The position numbers and the translations under genes were made by a program. A DNA stretch of 64,000 nt. It comes from Lentisphaerota bacterium. Its GTDB lineage: Bacteria > Verrucomicrobiota > Lentisphaeria > Victivallales > Victivallaceae. Below are positions 42,818 through 52,539 of the stretch, one piece after another; the first letter of the stretch is position 1; each line of letters starts with the position of its first letter. The DNA lies in the NCBI GenBank assembly GCA_015061815.1, contig SUVW01000016.1, positions 1 to 64,000 of the forward strand, read 5' to 3'. The notes below the pieces were generated by a model that saw only the letters and a list, made by a program, of their open reading frames with translations, was not told the origin of the DNA and searched no databases.

Positions 42818-43549
42818 TTAATCTTCTTTCCAGTACTTTGTCAGCCACGAGGTAGCTTTCACATAGCGGAAACCGTATTTTCCGCAATATCCTTTGAGGG
42901 CCATTTGCGGAGTCGGTTTGCCGTGAAAAACGATTATTTTCGCATCGACCGGGTCATTGGGCAGCTTGAAAAAATTCAGCGGGAACGGCTGCAGGCAGTG
43001 GCGTTTGAAACTGACGCACCACGATTTATCCCAATATTTCAGAATGCCTTTTTCATGCATCTGGTAAGAGAGGAACGCCTGTTCGTTGCGGTAATCTTTG
43101 CGGATGGTGTTGCCGAGTTTGTAGAAGTTTTCCAGAATTTCCGGATATTTGCCCACCTCAAAACGGAAAACCGAGGAATTGCCGATGATATCGCGGGGGA
43201 AATCCCAATCTTTGCAAATGAGAAAATCGCCGGGAACATCAAACAACTCATCAATATTCTGCCGGATGACGATATCCAGATCCAGAAACAGTGCCAAACC
43301 TTTGAGATCAGCCAGCGGCGCATTGAAAAGCGACAGCTTTCTCCATCCTTTGTCACCGATATTCGGATTGTCATGGTATGGCGGCAATTCCCTTACTTCG
43401 ATCCCGGCATCCAAACCGGACGGATCATCGGTAAAGCATACGAAACGGTGGGGGACCGTAAGGTTTTTTTCCACCATTTTGTAGAGCCGGTTGGCATATT
43501 CGGCACCGAATTTGGTGCCCCACTTCATGCAGATCACATTCTTTTCCAT
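42818..43549 (-). CDS. Glycosyltransferase with DxD motif
   Basis: A 243-aa soluble protein: CMKWGTKFGAEYANRLYKMVEKNL, FVCFTDDPSGL, the nucleotide-sugar/metal motif ALFLDLDIVIRQNIDELF (DLD) and IIVFHGKPTP with a final His. This is the GT-A pattern near family GT8. It probably transfers a sugar in surface-glycan synthesis. Start at 43549 (MEKNVICMKWG) is preferred to the 10-residue longer frame. It lies alone between repeat regions. Confidence 0.75.
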   Translation of the reverse strand: MEKNVICMKWGTKFGAEYANRLYKMVEKNLTVPHRFVCFTDDPSGLDAGIEVRELPPYHDNPNIGDKGWRKLSLFNAPLADLKGLALFLDLDIVIRQNIDELFDVPGDFLICKDWDFPRDIIGNSSVFRFEVGKYPEILENFYKLGNTIRKDYRNEQAFLSYQMHEKGILKYWDKSWCVSFKRHCLQPFPLNFFKLPNDPVDAKIIVFHGKPTPQMALKGYCGKYGFRYVKATSWLTKYWKED

Positions 43550-43696
43550 AATCAACCTGTAAATAATTTGACGGATCACAGCGGATCCATTTTCAGTTCA
43601 CATCGGATAAGATAGCATGAAAACTGATTTATTCAAGTGGTTGTCATGAAAAAATCCTCTGCGAAAGAAAACGGAAACGGTCAGAATCCAACCGGT

Positions 43697-43847
43697 CGGT
43701 GGATGCAGTGCGAGATAAGGTCGAAGTCAAGGCGGATGAGTAGGATCCTCCTTCGCCGGGGCTACGGAGGACAAGGTGCAGTATAAACCTGCTCGACTGA
43801 ACCGGTAACCGATGTTTTGACAAGAGATTATCCGCGATACCCCCGCC
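43697..43847 (+). repeat. Family A hairpin repeat
   Basis: Left arm CGGTGGATGCAGTGCGAGATAAGG, internal GGATCCTCCTTCGCCGGGGC and right arm TTTTGACAAGAGATTATCCGCG. It ends 4 bp before the -35 box of the icd promoter. The remaining part of the 43550-43850 gap shows nothing else. Confidence 0.82.
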
Positions 43848-43850
43848 GGG

Positions 43851-43879
43851 TTGAAAAAACAGGTAATCAATGCTATATT
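43851..43879 (+). promoter_or_regulatory. Promoter of icd
   Basis: TTGAAA, 17 bp, TATATT with extended -10 TGCTATATT. It is followed by a ~60-nt leader and RBS AAGAAGGAG before the ATG at 43947. The longer open frame that starts at 43851 uses the -35 box as a start and is rejected. Confidence 0.8.
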
Positions 43880-43946
43880 ATTATTTATAAGTATGCTGTC
43901 TGCGATGCAGACAATCAACAATTCCCAAAAGAAGGAGTTTTACATT

Positions 43947-45197
43947 ATGTCCCAGTCTCACATCGTCCGTCCGTCCGGAGGCGAATATATTACCAACAGT
44001 GCAAACGGATTGCAGGTGCCGGATAATCCGATCATCAGCTTTATTGAGGGTGACGGTATCGGTCCGGATATCATGCGTGCATCCATGCATATGTGGAACA
44101 GTGCCGTGAAAAAAGCTTACAACGGCAAACGCGAAATCGCATGGCAGGAAATTTATGCCGGTGAAAAGGCCAATGCGGTTTATCAGGATACTATCTGGCT
44201 GCCGCAGGAAACTATTGATGAGGTCCGCCGCTGCCTGATTGCGATCAAAGGCCCGCTGACCACTCCGGTCGGCGGCGGTTTCCGTTCGCTCAATGTCGCG
44301 CTGCGTCAGGAACTTGATCTCTATGCCTGTGTCCGGCCGGTGCGGTATTTTACCGGAGTGCCTTCCCCGGTCAAAGCACCGGAAAAGACCGATATGATCG
44401 TTTTCCGTGAAAATACTGAAGATATTTACGCCGGTATCGAATGGATGTCCGGCACCCCGGAAGCGGCGAAAGTCATCGACTTCCTCCGCAATGAAATGGG
44501 GGTGAAAAAGATCCGGTTCCCGGAAACTTCCAGCATCGGTATCAAACCGGTTTCCGTTGACGGCAGTGAAAGACTTATCCGGGCGGCACTGGATTACGCC
44601 ATCGCCAACAAACGGCGCAGTGTAACCCTGGTCCACAAAGGAAATATTATGAAGTTCACCGAGGGCGGATTCAAAAACTGGGGTTATGAACTGGTGAAAA
44701 GAGAGTACGCCGGCAAAGCTGTCGCCTACGCCGATTGCAACGGAGTTGCTCCGGAAGGTATGGTGCTGGTCAAAGATTGCATCTGTGACGCATTTTTGCA
44801 GCAGATCCTCACCCGGCCGGATGAATATGATGTTATCGCCACTTTGAACCTGAATGGCGACTATGTTTCCGATGCGCTGGCAGCCTGTGTCGGCGGTATC
44901 GGCATCGCTCCGGGCGCAAATATCAATTACACCACCGGCCACGCCATTTTTGAAGCAACTCACGGCACCGCCCCGAAATATGCAGGCATGGACAAGGTCA
45001 ACCCCTGCAGTCTGGCCCTTTCCGGAGAGATGATGCTGCGCCACCTCAATTGGCATGAAGCGGCAGATTTGCTTATCGCCGGTATCAGCAAGGCGATCAG
45101 CGACCGGATGATGACCTATGACTTGGCCCGTTTGACCGATGGCGCAACTGAATTGAGCTGTTCAGGCTTCGCCAACGCGGTCGTCGACCGGATGTGA
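43947..45197 (+). CDS. icd: Isocitrate dehydrogenase (NADP-type)
   Basis: A 416-aa isocitrate dehydrogenase of the E. coli type, catalysing isocitrate to 2-oxoglutarate in the TCA cycle. Visible are [37 protein letters not shown] (substrate Ser and Arg residues), [28 protein letters not shown] (Lys) and [12 protein letters not shown] with NADP-site residues. Start at 43947 has AAGGAG 10 bp upstream. The DUF815-type gene starts 7 bp after its stop. Confidence 0.95.
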   Translation: MSQSHIVRPSGGEYITNSANGLQVPDNPIISFIEGDGIGPDIMRASMHMWNSAVKKAYNGKREIAWQEIYAGEKANAVYQDTIWLPQETIDEVRRCLIAIKGPLTTPVGGGFRSLNVALRQELDLYACVRPVRYFTGVPSPVKAPEKTDMIVFRENTEDIYAGIEWMSGTPEAAKVIDFLRNEMGVKKIRFPETSSIGIKPVSVDGSERLIRAALDYAIANKRRSVTLVHKGNIMKFTEGGFKNWGYELVKREYAGKAVAYADCNGVAPEGMVLVKDCICDAFLQQILTRPDEYDVIATLNLNGDYVSDALAACVGGIGIAPGANINYTTGHAIFEATHGTAPKYAGMDKVNPCSLALSGEMMLRHLNWHEAADLLIAGISKAISDRMMTYDLARLTDGATELSCSGFANAVVDRM

Positions 45198-45204
45198 CCA
45201 GAGC

Positions 45205-46473
45205 ATGAACGGGCAGGACGCATTCCGTCTGTTATTTGCCGGAACCGGCAGTACCGGGGAGACCATACTGCCGGATGATCCGGTTTTGCGCCGGCTGGGA
45301 ATGCTTCTGCAGCCGGGGGAAAGGGTGCATCTGCTCAATGATCTTACCCGTTATACCGATGCGGAAAAACTGCCGGGGAAAATTGCCGGAGAACTTTTCA
45401 ATGCTCTGGTATCCTACGGCGTGCTGCCGGATGAATTGCGAAGCGGATGCCTGTCGGATGATGCCGCATTTCTGCTGAAAAACGCCCTGCTCCTGATCGA
45501 AAACTTGCGCCGGATACCGGAAAATCTGCCGGTAAATCTGCAGTGCCAGCTGCTTCCCAGTGCCGGAAAACTTTTCCGCAAGCTGCCGGATCACCGGGGA
45601 GATATCCGGCTGCTTGCCGGAGAACTGCTGGCAGCAGACCCCTTTATTTCACACCGGGTGTTCTCTTACCACCGGGGGAAATTTCTGCCGGTAAATCCAT
45701 CTTCAGCGAAAGATACCGGCAGTTTTTACGGCTTCCCCGGGGTACGGCTGGCCCTGCAGGAACACTTTAAAAACTTCAGTACCGGCAAAACCAGTCTGCC
45801 GCTGCTGATCAACAGTCTGCCGGGATACGGTAAAACCAGCATGGTGATCTCATTCGCCCTTGCAGAACCCGGCACAGTGGTCATACTGCCTGATCCGGAG
45901 GCCCTTGAAGAGTCGTGGCAGCAATTGGTGGATGTTTTGAGCCGCCGGTGCGACCGCCGGTTCGTCCTCTTTTTCGATGATATCGACCCGCGCAGTATAA
46001 ACTGGTACAATTTCCGCACCAATGTAGGCGGCGCATTCACTCCGCCGGGAAATATCATGCCGGTGCTGACCGCCAATTATGAATTCCCCCCCAGCATTCT
46101 TTCCCGGGGCAGAAGGATATCTTATCCGGTCTTTGATGAGGAAAGATGTCTGGAGATGATCGAAGATTTCCTCGGTACATTCGGGATGAAAAAACCGCCG
46201 CGCAACATCGTTTCACTGATGGGCGCAGAATATACCGAAGAATTCGGACAGAAAAAATTTACCGAATTATCACCCCGGACACTGATGCGGCACCTCGAGG
46301 CCTACAATAAAGATCCGCGCAAACGCAAACAGATCGTCGAACTTGCCGGCGGCGGCATGATCACCAAACCGGATGCTGAACTTTTTTATGAATTCAATAT
46401 CGAATTGATGCGTTCACTGTACGGGGAGGAGTATATCCAGCGTCTGCTCAAAGAGAGGCTGCGTTCACTATGA
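45205..46473 (+). CDS. P-loop ATPase of the DUF815 type
   Basis: A 422-aa AAA-like ATPase: Walker A LPGYGKTSMV (about residue 212) and Walker B RFVLFFDDIDP, then TANYEFPPSILSRGRR and LSPRTLMRHLEAYN. The order and spacing resemble DUF815 proteins, whose function is unknown. The N-terminal ~180 residues are less conserved-looking. The gene overlaps mreC by 4 bp, so it is expressed with the cell-shape genes; a link to cell-wall synthesis is inferred only from this. Confidence 0.72.
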   Translation: MNGQDAFRLLFAGTGSTGETILPDDPVLRRLGMLLQPGERVHLLNDLTRYTDAEKLPGKIAGELFNALVSYGVLPDELRSGCLSDDAAFLLKNALLLIENLRRIPENLPVNLQCQLLPSAGKLFRKLPDHRGDIRLLAGELLAADPFISHRVFSYHRGKFLPVNPSSAKDTGSFYGFPGVRLALQEHFKNFSTGKTSLPLLINSLPGYGKTSMVISFALAEPGTVVILPDPEALEESWQQLVDVLSRRCDRRFVLFFDDIDPRSINWYNFRTNVGGAFTPPGNIMPVLTANYEFPPSILSRGRRISYPVFDEERCLEMIEDFLGTFGMKKPPRNIVSLMGAEYTEEFGQKKFTELSPRTLMRHLEAYNKDPRKRKQIVELAGGGMITKPDAELFYEFNIELMRSLYGEEYIQRLLKERLRSL

Positions 46474-47348
46474 AAAAGATGCCGATACCGGGGAAAAACC
46501 GCCGGACACCGGGAGTGCTGCTGATAAGTTCTCTGGTGATTTTCGCGATCATGCTGATATTGACCGCCGGATTCCGGGTGGTCAGGCACGCGCTTTTCCG
46601 TTTTGCCGGAGGATTTTTTTATCCATATCTGACCGCAGCCGCTCCGGCAGAACAGCTGTCGGATACTTCACTGCTGCTGCTGGATAAAAGCGAACTTGCC
46701 GCCAGAGTGGAAAAACTGACCGGAGTCAACCGGGAACTGGCGTTGCAGAGTCAGGCCGCTGAAAGTCTGATGGAAGAAAACCGTTCCCTGCGCAATATGC
46801 TGCATTTGCGTTTCCGCAGCGAACAGCGTTACATCATCGCCGAAATCATGCTGCGTGACCCGCTGAATTTCGGCAACGGATTTACCATCAGCCGGGGAAC
46901 GCGGGATGCAGTGGTACCGGGGGCAGCTGTGGTCAGTGTGGATGCCGCCGGACAGACGGTGCTGGTCGGAGTGGTCAGCGAAGCCGGAGCGCGAACCAGC
47001 TGGGTGATGACCGTGCAGAATCCGGCTCTGCGGATCTCCGGACGGGTGGATTCCAACCGGGAAATAGGCTTCACCCACACCCAGGAACACAGTGCCGCCC
47101 GGGGCAGGATAACTTTCGGCATGCTGCCGATGCGCAATGACTACATTCACGGCAATATCGTCAGCACCACCGGCTTTGAACGCGGCATCCCCGGCGGAAT
47201 AAAACTCGGAGAATTACACACCCTCAATCTTCTGCGTTCTTATGAACAGGAGGATTTCAACTGCGAATTGATCCCGGCCGCCGATCCGGCTGCACTCCGC
47301 TTTGTGGCAGTCGCAATAATACCGCCGGTCCAGGAGGAACGGCGGTAA
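46470..47348 (+). CDS. mreC: Rod shape-determining protein MreC
   Basis: A 292-aa MreC: a short cytoplasmic N-terminus, one membrane segment (LLISSLVIFAIMLILTAGF), a coiled coil (~residues 70-110, LAARVEKLTGVNRELALQ) and a beta-barrel domain (IIAEIMLRDPLNFGNGFTISRGTRDAVVPGAAVVS). It links MreB to the elongation peptidoglycan synthases. Overlaps both neighbours. MreB and RodA are not in the window. Confidence 0.9.
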   Translation: MKKMPIPGKNRRTPGVLLISSLVIFAIMLILTAGFRVVRHALFRFAGGFFYPYLTAAAPAEQLSDTSLLLLDKSELAARVEKLTGVNRELALQSQAAESLMEENRSLRNMLHLRFRSEQRYIIAEIMLRDPLNFGNGFTISRGTRDAVVPGAAVVSVDAAGQTVLVGVVSEAGARTSWVMTVQNPALRISGRVDSNREIGFTHTQEHSAARGRITFGMLPMRNDYIHGNIVSTTGFERGIPGGIKLGELHTLNLLRSYEQEDFNCELIPAADPAALRFVAVAIIPPVQEERR

Positions 47349-47869
47349 TGAAACTATTTCTGACAATTTTTATCTCGGCATTCAGCGTGCTGTTGGAACT
47401 GCTGTGCGGAAATCTTGGGATATCAGCCGGTTTTCCGGTTTATCCGGCAGTATATTTCTACATCGCTTTCGGCCCGGTATACGGCATCGGAACTGCCGGA
47501 GTTTCCGCTTTGCTGACCGATGTGATATACTGCAGAGATCTGCTTGTGACCGCCCCGGTGTGGATAGTGATAACCATGTCGGGAATATTGACTGTCCGCC
47601 GCTGGCAGCGGCAGAAGCCGCAAGCTCCGCTTTTTTCCGGTATGGTGTGCGGTACAGAACTCGTTATTTACCAACTGCTTTTTTCCCGGCTGACCGGCGG
47701 CGGAATGCCCGGTCCGGATATTTTATCGCTTCTGGTATTCCACAGCACCGCCGGGGGGATATATATGCTGTTTATGACCTGGCTTTTCGATGCGGTCAAC
47801 TACCGCTGCAATCTGCCGAAATTCAGCAGCTCTTCATTCAACCGCCGCCTGCCGGGAGGTGAAATATGA
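47348..47869 (+). CDS. mreD: Rod shape-determining protein MreD-like
   Basis: A 173-aa protein with about five membrane segments (FLTIFISAFSVLLELLCG, VYPAVYFYIAFGPVYGIG, VWIVITMSGILTV, LVIYQLLF, GIYMLFMTWLF). Membrane topology and position between mreC and the PBP2 gene identify it as MreD; primary sequence is weakly conserved in this family. It overlaps mreC by 1 bp and mrdA by 4 bp. Confidence 0.8.
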   Translation: MKLFLTIFISAFSVLLELLCGNLGISAGFPVYPAVYFYIAFGPVYGIGTAGVSALLTDVIYCRDLLVTAPVWIVITMSGILTVRRWQRQKPQAPLFSGMVCGTELVIYQLLFSRLTGGGMPGPDILSLLVFHSTAGGIYMLFMTWLFDAVNYRCNLPKFSSSSFNRRLPGGEI

Positions 47870-49701
47870 GAAAATACCGCGACGGTATCGACGGCGGCAT
47901 ACTGGATGACGGCCGGATAAGGATCATCTTTCTGGGAGCAGCGTTCCTGCTGGCATTCAGCGTGCTGCTCGGCCGGCTCTATTTCCTGCAGCTGCATCAC
48001 GGCGAAGAACACCGCAAACTCATCGCCCGCCAATCCGAAAGACGCGTGCGGATACCCGGTCTGCGCGGCGGGATATATTCTGCCGACGGCGTGCTGCTCG
48101 CCGGAAACCGGCAAAGTTACGATCTGCTCTTTTTCCCCTCGGAAATGCATCAGGGAGGACGGAAAAAAACTGCTCTCCACATGGCAGAATGCGCCGGAAA
48201 ACTGGCAAAAATACTCAAGCGCAATGACAACCCGCAGCAGGAGGATTTCGCCCGGCATCTGGTCATATCCCCGGGAGTTCCGATGACCGTCTTCCGGGAT
48301 TTATCCAAAGCTGATCTGGCCCGGGTATTTGAATTTTCCCGGGCAATCAAAGGCATCGATATCCAATTATCTCCGGTACGTTACTACCCGTGCGGCACTC
48401 TGGCATCGCACATTATCGGTTACGCCAGAAAAGCTGATGCAGCCACCGCCGGCGACCGGGAGGATTTTTTCTACTACAACCCGGATATGGAGGGCAAAAG
48501 CGGACTGGAAAAGGCCTTCGATGATATGCCGGATGAAACCCCCGGCCTGCGGGCGTTCCCCGGACGTTCAGTCATTCAGGTCAACAACATCGGTTATGCC
48601 AAAAAAGAACTGCTGGGCCGCAGTGCCCCGGTTCACGGTAATAATCTGATACTGACCATTGATTCACGGGCACAGAAAATTGCGGAAAATCTGCTCGCCG
48701 GATACACCGGAGCAATGGTGGTCGTCGATGCCAGCAACGGCGAAATCATCTGCGCCGCAAGTTCACCGCGCATGGATTTGAGCCGGTTCTCCCCCCGGCT
48801 GGAACCGGAATATTACCGCCAACTGCTCAATGATCCGGAAAAACCATTGATACATCGCGCATTTCAGGCGATATATCCGCCCGGATCAACCATGAAACCG
48901 ATCATGTGTCTGGCCTTTCTGCAAGCCGGAACCGACCCCGAAGAGAGCATTTACTGCCCCGGGGAAAGTACCGTCGGCAATGCCGTTATCGGCTGTTCGG
49001 CACACCGTTACTATGGAGATGATATGAATATGATCACCGCGCTGAAAAAATCATGCAACAGCTATATGATCCACCACGCAACAGCTCTCGGACTGGATAA
49101 ATTGACCCCCGTACTCAAAAGTTTCGGCCTCGGGAAAAAAACCGGGGTGCCGATACCGGAAAGCAGCGGCGATTTCCCTTCCGGAGAGTTGAAAATGCGC
49201 CGGTACAAAACCCGGTGGAACCAGTATGATACCGCTTTGTTGAGCATCGGTCAGGGGATCATTTCCGTCACCCCGCTGCAAATGGCTCTCTGCACCGCCG
49301 CCATCGCCAACGGCGGAACTTTATGGAAACCGGTCCTGGTCAGAAAAATGGTCGATCCCAGAGGACGGACGATCTTTGAAAAAACCCCGCAAGCCGCCGG
49401 TAAATTGAATGTTTCTGCGGAAAATCTGGAAATCGTCCGGCAGGGCATGTTTCAGGTGGTAAACTCATCCGGCGGTTCCGGACGGCAGGGACGCGTGGAA
49501 GGATTGCAGGTGTACGGCAAAACCGGAACCGCCGAGACCGGCAGCAAACGGAATATCCGCAATATCACCCATTTCGTTGCCTTCGTTACCCATAACAACA
49601 AAACTTATGCTCTGGCTGTAACCGTCGAAGACGGCTCTTCCGGGGGCAAAACCTGCGCCCCGCTGGCCGCAGAATTTTTCAACCGTTTCCTGCAGCCGTG
49701 A
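47866..49701 (+). CDS. mrdA: Penicillin-binding protein 2 (elongation transpeptidase)
   Basis: A 611-aa class B PBP. One N-terminal membrane segment (IIFLGAAFLLAFSVLLGRLYFLQL) is followed by the dimerisation domain (RIPGLRGGIYSADGVLLA) and the transpeptidase domain with SxxK (PPGSTMKPI), SxN (KKSCNSY) and KTG (YGKTGTAETG). It cross-links peptidoglycan during elongation. It completes the DUF815-mreC-mreD-mrdA operon; its 3' end overlaps the convergent MATE gene by 23 bp. Confidence 0.95.
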   Translation: MRKYRDGIDGGILDDGRIRIIFLGAAFLLAFSVLLGRLYFLQLHHGEEHRKLIARQSERRVRIPGLRGGIYSADGVLLAGNRQSYDLLFFPSEMHQGGRKKTALHMAECAGKLAKILKRNDNPQQEDFARHLVISPGVPMTVFRDLSKADLARVFEFSRAIKGIDIQLSPVRYYPCGTLASHIIGYARKADAATAGDREDFFYYNPDMEGKSGLEKAFDDMPDETPGLRAFPGRSVIQVNNIGYAKKELLGRSAPVHGNNLILTIDSRAQKIAENLLAGYTGAMVVVDASNGEIICAASSPRMDLSRFSPRLEPEYYRQLLNDPEKPLIHRAFQAIYPPGSTMKPIMCLAFLQAGTDPEESIYCPGESTVGNAVIGCSAHRYYGDDMNMITALKKSCNSYMIHHATALGLDKLTPVLKSFGLGKKTGVPIPESSGDFPSGELKMRRYKTRWNQYDTALLSIGQGIISVTPLQMALCTAAIANGGTLWKPVLVRKMVDPRGRTIFEKTPQAAGKLNVSAENLEIVRQGMFQVVNSSGGSGRQGRVEGLQVYGKTGTAETGSKRNIRNITHFVAFVTHNNKTYALAVTVEDGSSGGKTCAPLAAEFFNRFLQP

Positions 49702-51055
49702 TCTGACGGTATTTCCAACGCAGCAGCAACGCTACACCCGCACAGTTGACCACCCAGGTGAACGGCCATGATGCCATCAGCACTTCGATCGTCGGATACC
49801 AGCGGAATATGGTGTATATCCAGATTATCCGCAAAATACAGGCGCAGAAGATCGTCACCAGTGTCGGCGGCAGCGAACAGCCCGTCCCGCGCAGACCGGC
49901 AGTGAATATTTCCATAAAAGCGCAGACAAACAGCAGCGGCGACGTTACGTAAAAACGCCGCATCCCGTATCCGATAACTTCACTGTCAGCATTGAATATA
50001 TGCAGCAGCTGCCGCCCATAAAGCAGCAGTATCACCGAAATAATAAAGGTGCTTATATAACTCATCAGCAAACCGGTATTCACGCACCTTTTCATCCGGT
50101 CAAACTTTTTGCCGCCGTAATTCTGACCGACAAAACTCACCACCGTCTGACCGACGGCATTCATGGTGATGTAACCGATGCTTTCCAGCGTGCCGCTGGC
50201 AGTCAGCCCCGCAATGGCCAGACTGCCGAAAGTGTTGATCGAAGATTGTATGAGAATATTGGCCAGAGAAAAACAGGCCGCCTGAAATCCGGCCGGAATA
50301 CCGATAGACATCATCTCGCGCAGATTTTTCCACTCAATATGCAATCCCTGCAATTTGATTCGGCACGGACCGCGCATCGCCATCAATACCCGCATTATCA
50401 GCAGCGCAGAAACTCCCTGCGAGATCACCGTCGCCAATGCCACCCCCGCAACATGCCAGTGACAGACCAGAACGAAAAAAAGATTCAAAAGAACATTTAT
50501 CACTCCGCCAAGCAGCAGAAAATAAAACGGCCTGGTGGTATCACCCTGCGCCCGCAGGATCGCACTGCCGAAGTTGTAAAGCATCACCACCGGCATCCCG
50601 CCGAAGTATATCCACATATACAGAACCGCCATATCCAGAATATCATCCGGCGTTTCCATCAGCTTCAATGCCGGACGGGCAATAACGATACCGGTCACCG
50701 CCAGGATCGCTCCGGCGGTCAGACTGATCATTATCGCCGTATGCACCGTGCGGGAGATATCTTTGCGGTTCTTTTCCCCCAGATACCGGGCCACCAGCAC
50801 ATTCGTACCGACTGACAGACCGAAAAATATATTCACCAGCAGAAAGGTCACCGCCGTCGTCGCTCCAACTGCCGCCAATGCTTCATGGGAAGCAAAACGG
50901 CCGATAACGATCAAGTCCGCCGCATGAAATAAAAGCTGCAATACTCCGGAAATAATCAGCGGGATCGAAAAACGGATCATCTGCCCGGTCAACGGCCCGT
51001 GACACATATCCACTTCATAGGCTCTGCCGGATTTGAAAGATGTTATTTTACCCAT
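49679..51055 (-). CDS. MATE-family efflux transporter (copy 1)
   Basis: A 458-aa protein with about 12 membrane segments and the MATE duplicated-half pattern: GPLTGQMIRFSIPLIISGVLQLLFHAADLIVIGRF and VGTNVLVARYLGEKNRK in the first half. MATE proteins export cationic drugs or metabolites using Na+ or H+ gradients. It is a close paralog of the next gene and overlaps it by 8 bp, so the two are translated together. The 3' end overlaps mrdA on the other strand. Confidence 0.9.
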   Translation of the reverse strand: MGKITSFKSGRAYEVDMCHGPLTGQMIRFSIPLIISGVLQLLFHAADLIVIGRFASHEALAAVGATTAVTFLLVNIFFGLSVGTNVLVARYLGEKNRKDISRTVHTAIMISLTAGAILAVTGIVIARPALKLMETPDDILDMAVLYMWIYFGGMPVVMLYNFGSAILRAQGDTTRPFYFLLLGGVINVLLNLFFVLVCHWHVAGVALATVISQGVSALLIMRVLMAMRGPCRIKLQGLHIEWKNLREMMSIGIPAGFQAACFSLANILIQSSINTFGSLAIAGLTASGTLESIGYITMNAVGQTVVSFVGQNYGGKKFDRMKRCVNTGLLMSYISTFIISVILLLYGRQLLHIFNADSEVIGYGMRRFYVTSPLLFVCAFMEIFTAGLRGTGCSLPPTLVTIFCACILRIIWIYTIFRWYPTIEVLMASWPFTWVVNCAGVALLLRWKYRQITAAGNG

Positions 51056-52451
51056 CGGTCAAACTCTCCTCTGCCGGTTCTGAAATCTGCGGAATTATCT
51101 TCTTCAAGGTCCTTTTCAGCAGCCATGTCACTCCGATGGCATTGAATATCCACGTCACCGGATAACCGATAAGCAGTATCAGCATCGTCGGATACCAGCG
51201 GAATATGGTAAAGAGCCACACTATCCGCAATACGCAAATGCAGAATATCGATATCAGTGACGGTTCCAGAGAGTGTCCCAGCCCGCGCATGGCTCCGGTA
51301 TTGATCTGCATCACTGCCGCCACAAAAAAGAACGGCACAATGCAGTAACCGCGCAAAGTTCCCCAGCGGATGACTTCGGCATTGGTATTGAATATGCTCA
51401 ATATCTGTTCACAAAAGACCAGCAGAAATATGCTCCAGCAGACAATTACCGCACAACTGCCGATCAGCCCGAAGCGGATGCACTTTTTTATCCGTCCGTA
51501 CTGCCGGCCGCCATAGTTGCTGCTGACAAAATTGATCACCGTCTGGGCAACCGCGTCGATCGCAGAGTGGCCGAAGTTTTCCACCGAATTGTAAGCAATA
51601 TTGCCGGCCATCGCCGCGCTGCCGAAGGTGTTGAGCGAAGATTGGATCAGAACATTGGAAATGGAAAAACAGGAGGATTGAAAACCCGCCGGTATCCCGA
51701 TCCACATCATCTCACGCAAATTATCCCACTTTATATGCAGAGCCTGCCACTTGACCCGGCACGGCCCGCGAATGGTCATCAGCGTACGCAGCACCAGCAT
51801 GGCCGATACCGCCTGCGATATGACCGTCGCCGTCGCCACTCCCGCCACATCCCAGTGGAATACGATCACGAAAAAGAGATTCAAAAGAACATTTATCACT
51901 CCGCCCAGCAGCAGAAAATAAAACGGCCTGGTGGTATCACCCTGCGCCCGCAGGACCGCACTGCCGAAGTTGTAAAGCATTATCACCGGCATACCGCTGA
52001 AATAAATCGACATGTACAATACCGCCTTATCCAATACTTCCGGCGGCGTGGACATCCGGCTCAAAACCGGACGGGCCGCCAGTATCCCGCAGAATGCCAG
52101 CAATACTCCGCCGATGATACTGACCATCACCGCCGTATGTACGGTACGTGAAACCTCTTTACGGTTCTTTGCCCCCAGATAACGGGCCACCAGCACATTG
52201 GTGCCGATGGATAATCCGATGAAAATATTGACCAGCAGATGCGTTATTGAACCGGTGGCTCCAACTGCCGCCAAAGCTTCATGGGTGGAAAACCTGCCGA
52301 TAACTATCAAATCCGCCGCATGAAATAAAAGCTGCAGAAAACCGGAGATCATCAGCGGAATGGCAAAAACCACCATCTGACGGGCCAACGGACCGTGACA
52401 CATATCCACTTCGTAGGATCTACGGGATTTGAAAGCTGTTATTTTTGCCAT
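51048..52451 (-). CDS. MATE-family efflux transporter (copy 2)
   Basis: A 467-aa MATE protein similar along its length to copy 1 (shared VDMCHGPL..QM, AADLIVIGRF, HEALAAVGAT, VLRAQGDTTRPFYFLLLGGVINVLLNLFFV). Differences concentrate in the second half, so the pair may export different compounds or form a heteromeric unit. It is first in the two-gene unit and is read from the promoter at 52539. Confidence 0.9.
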   Translation of the reverse strand: MAKITAFKSRRSYEVDMCHGPLARQMVVFAIPLMISGFLQLLFHAADLIVIGRFSTHEALAAVGATGSITHLLVNIFIGLSIGTNVLVARYLGAKNRKEVSRTVHTAVMVSIIGGVLLAFCGILAARPVLSRMSTPPEVLDKAVLYMSIYFSGMPVIMLYNFGSAVLRAQGDTTRPFYFLLLGGVINVLLNLFFVIVFHWDVAGVATATVISQAVSAMLVLRTLMTIRGPCRVKWQALHIKWDNLREMMWIGIPAGFQSSCFSISNVLIQSSLNTFGSAAMAGNIAYNSVENFGHSAIDAVAQTVINFVSSNYGGRQYGRIKKCIRFGLIGSCAVIVCWSIFLLVFCEQILSIFNTNAEVIRWGTLRGYCIVPFFFVAAVMQINTGAMRGLGHSLEPSLISIFCICVLRIVWLFTIFRWYPTMLILLIGYPVTWIFNAIGVTWLLKRTLKKIIPQISEPAEESLTDG

Positions 52452-52510
52452 TTTATTTTCCCACCGTTACAGCAAACAGGGCAACCGGTATCCCGGCTGC
52501 CATGCATCAT

Positions 52511-52539
52511 AAAATAGTGCGGGAAACGGATAAAGTCAA
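52511..52539 (-). promoter_or_regulatory. Promoter of the MATE gene pair
   Basis: On the minus strand TTGACT, 17 bp, TATTTT. The -35 overlaps the last codons of the RND gene. It suggests that the MATE pair is transcribed apart from the RND operon. Confidence 0.7.

Noticed and set aside
43851-43946. Longer Icd N-terminus with a membrane-like segment
   Set aside because: The supposed start coincides with the -35 box of a good promoter, and a strong RBS precedes the ATG at 43947.
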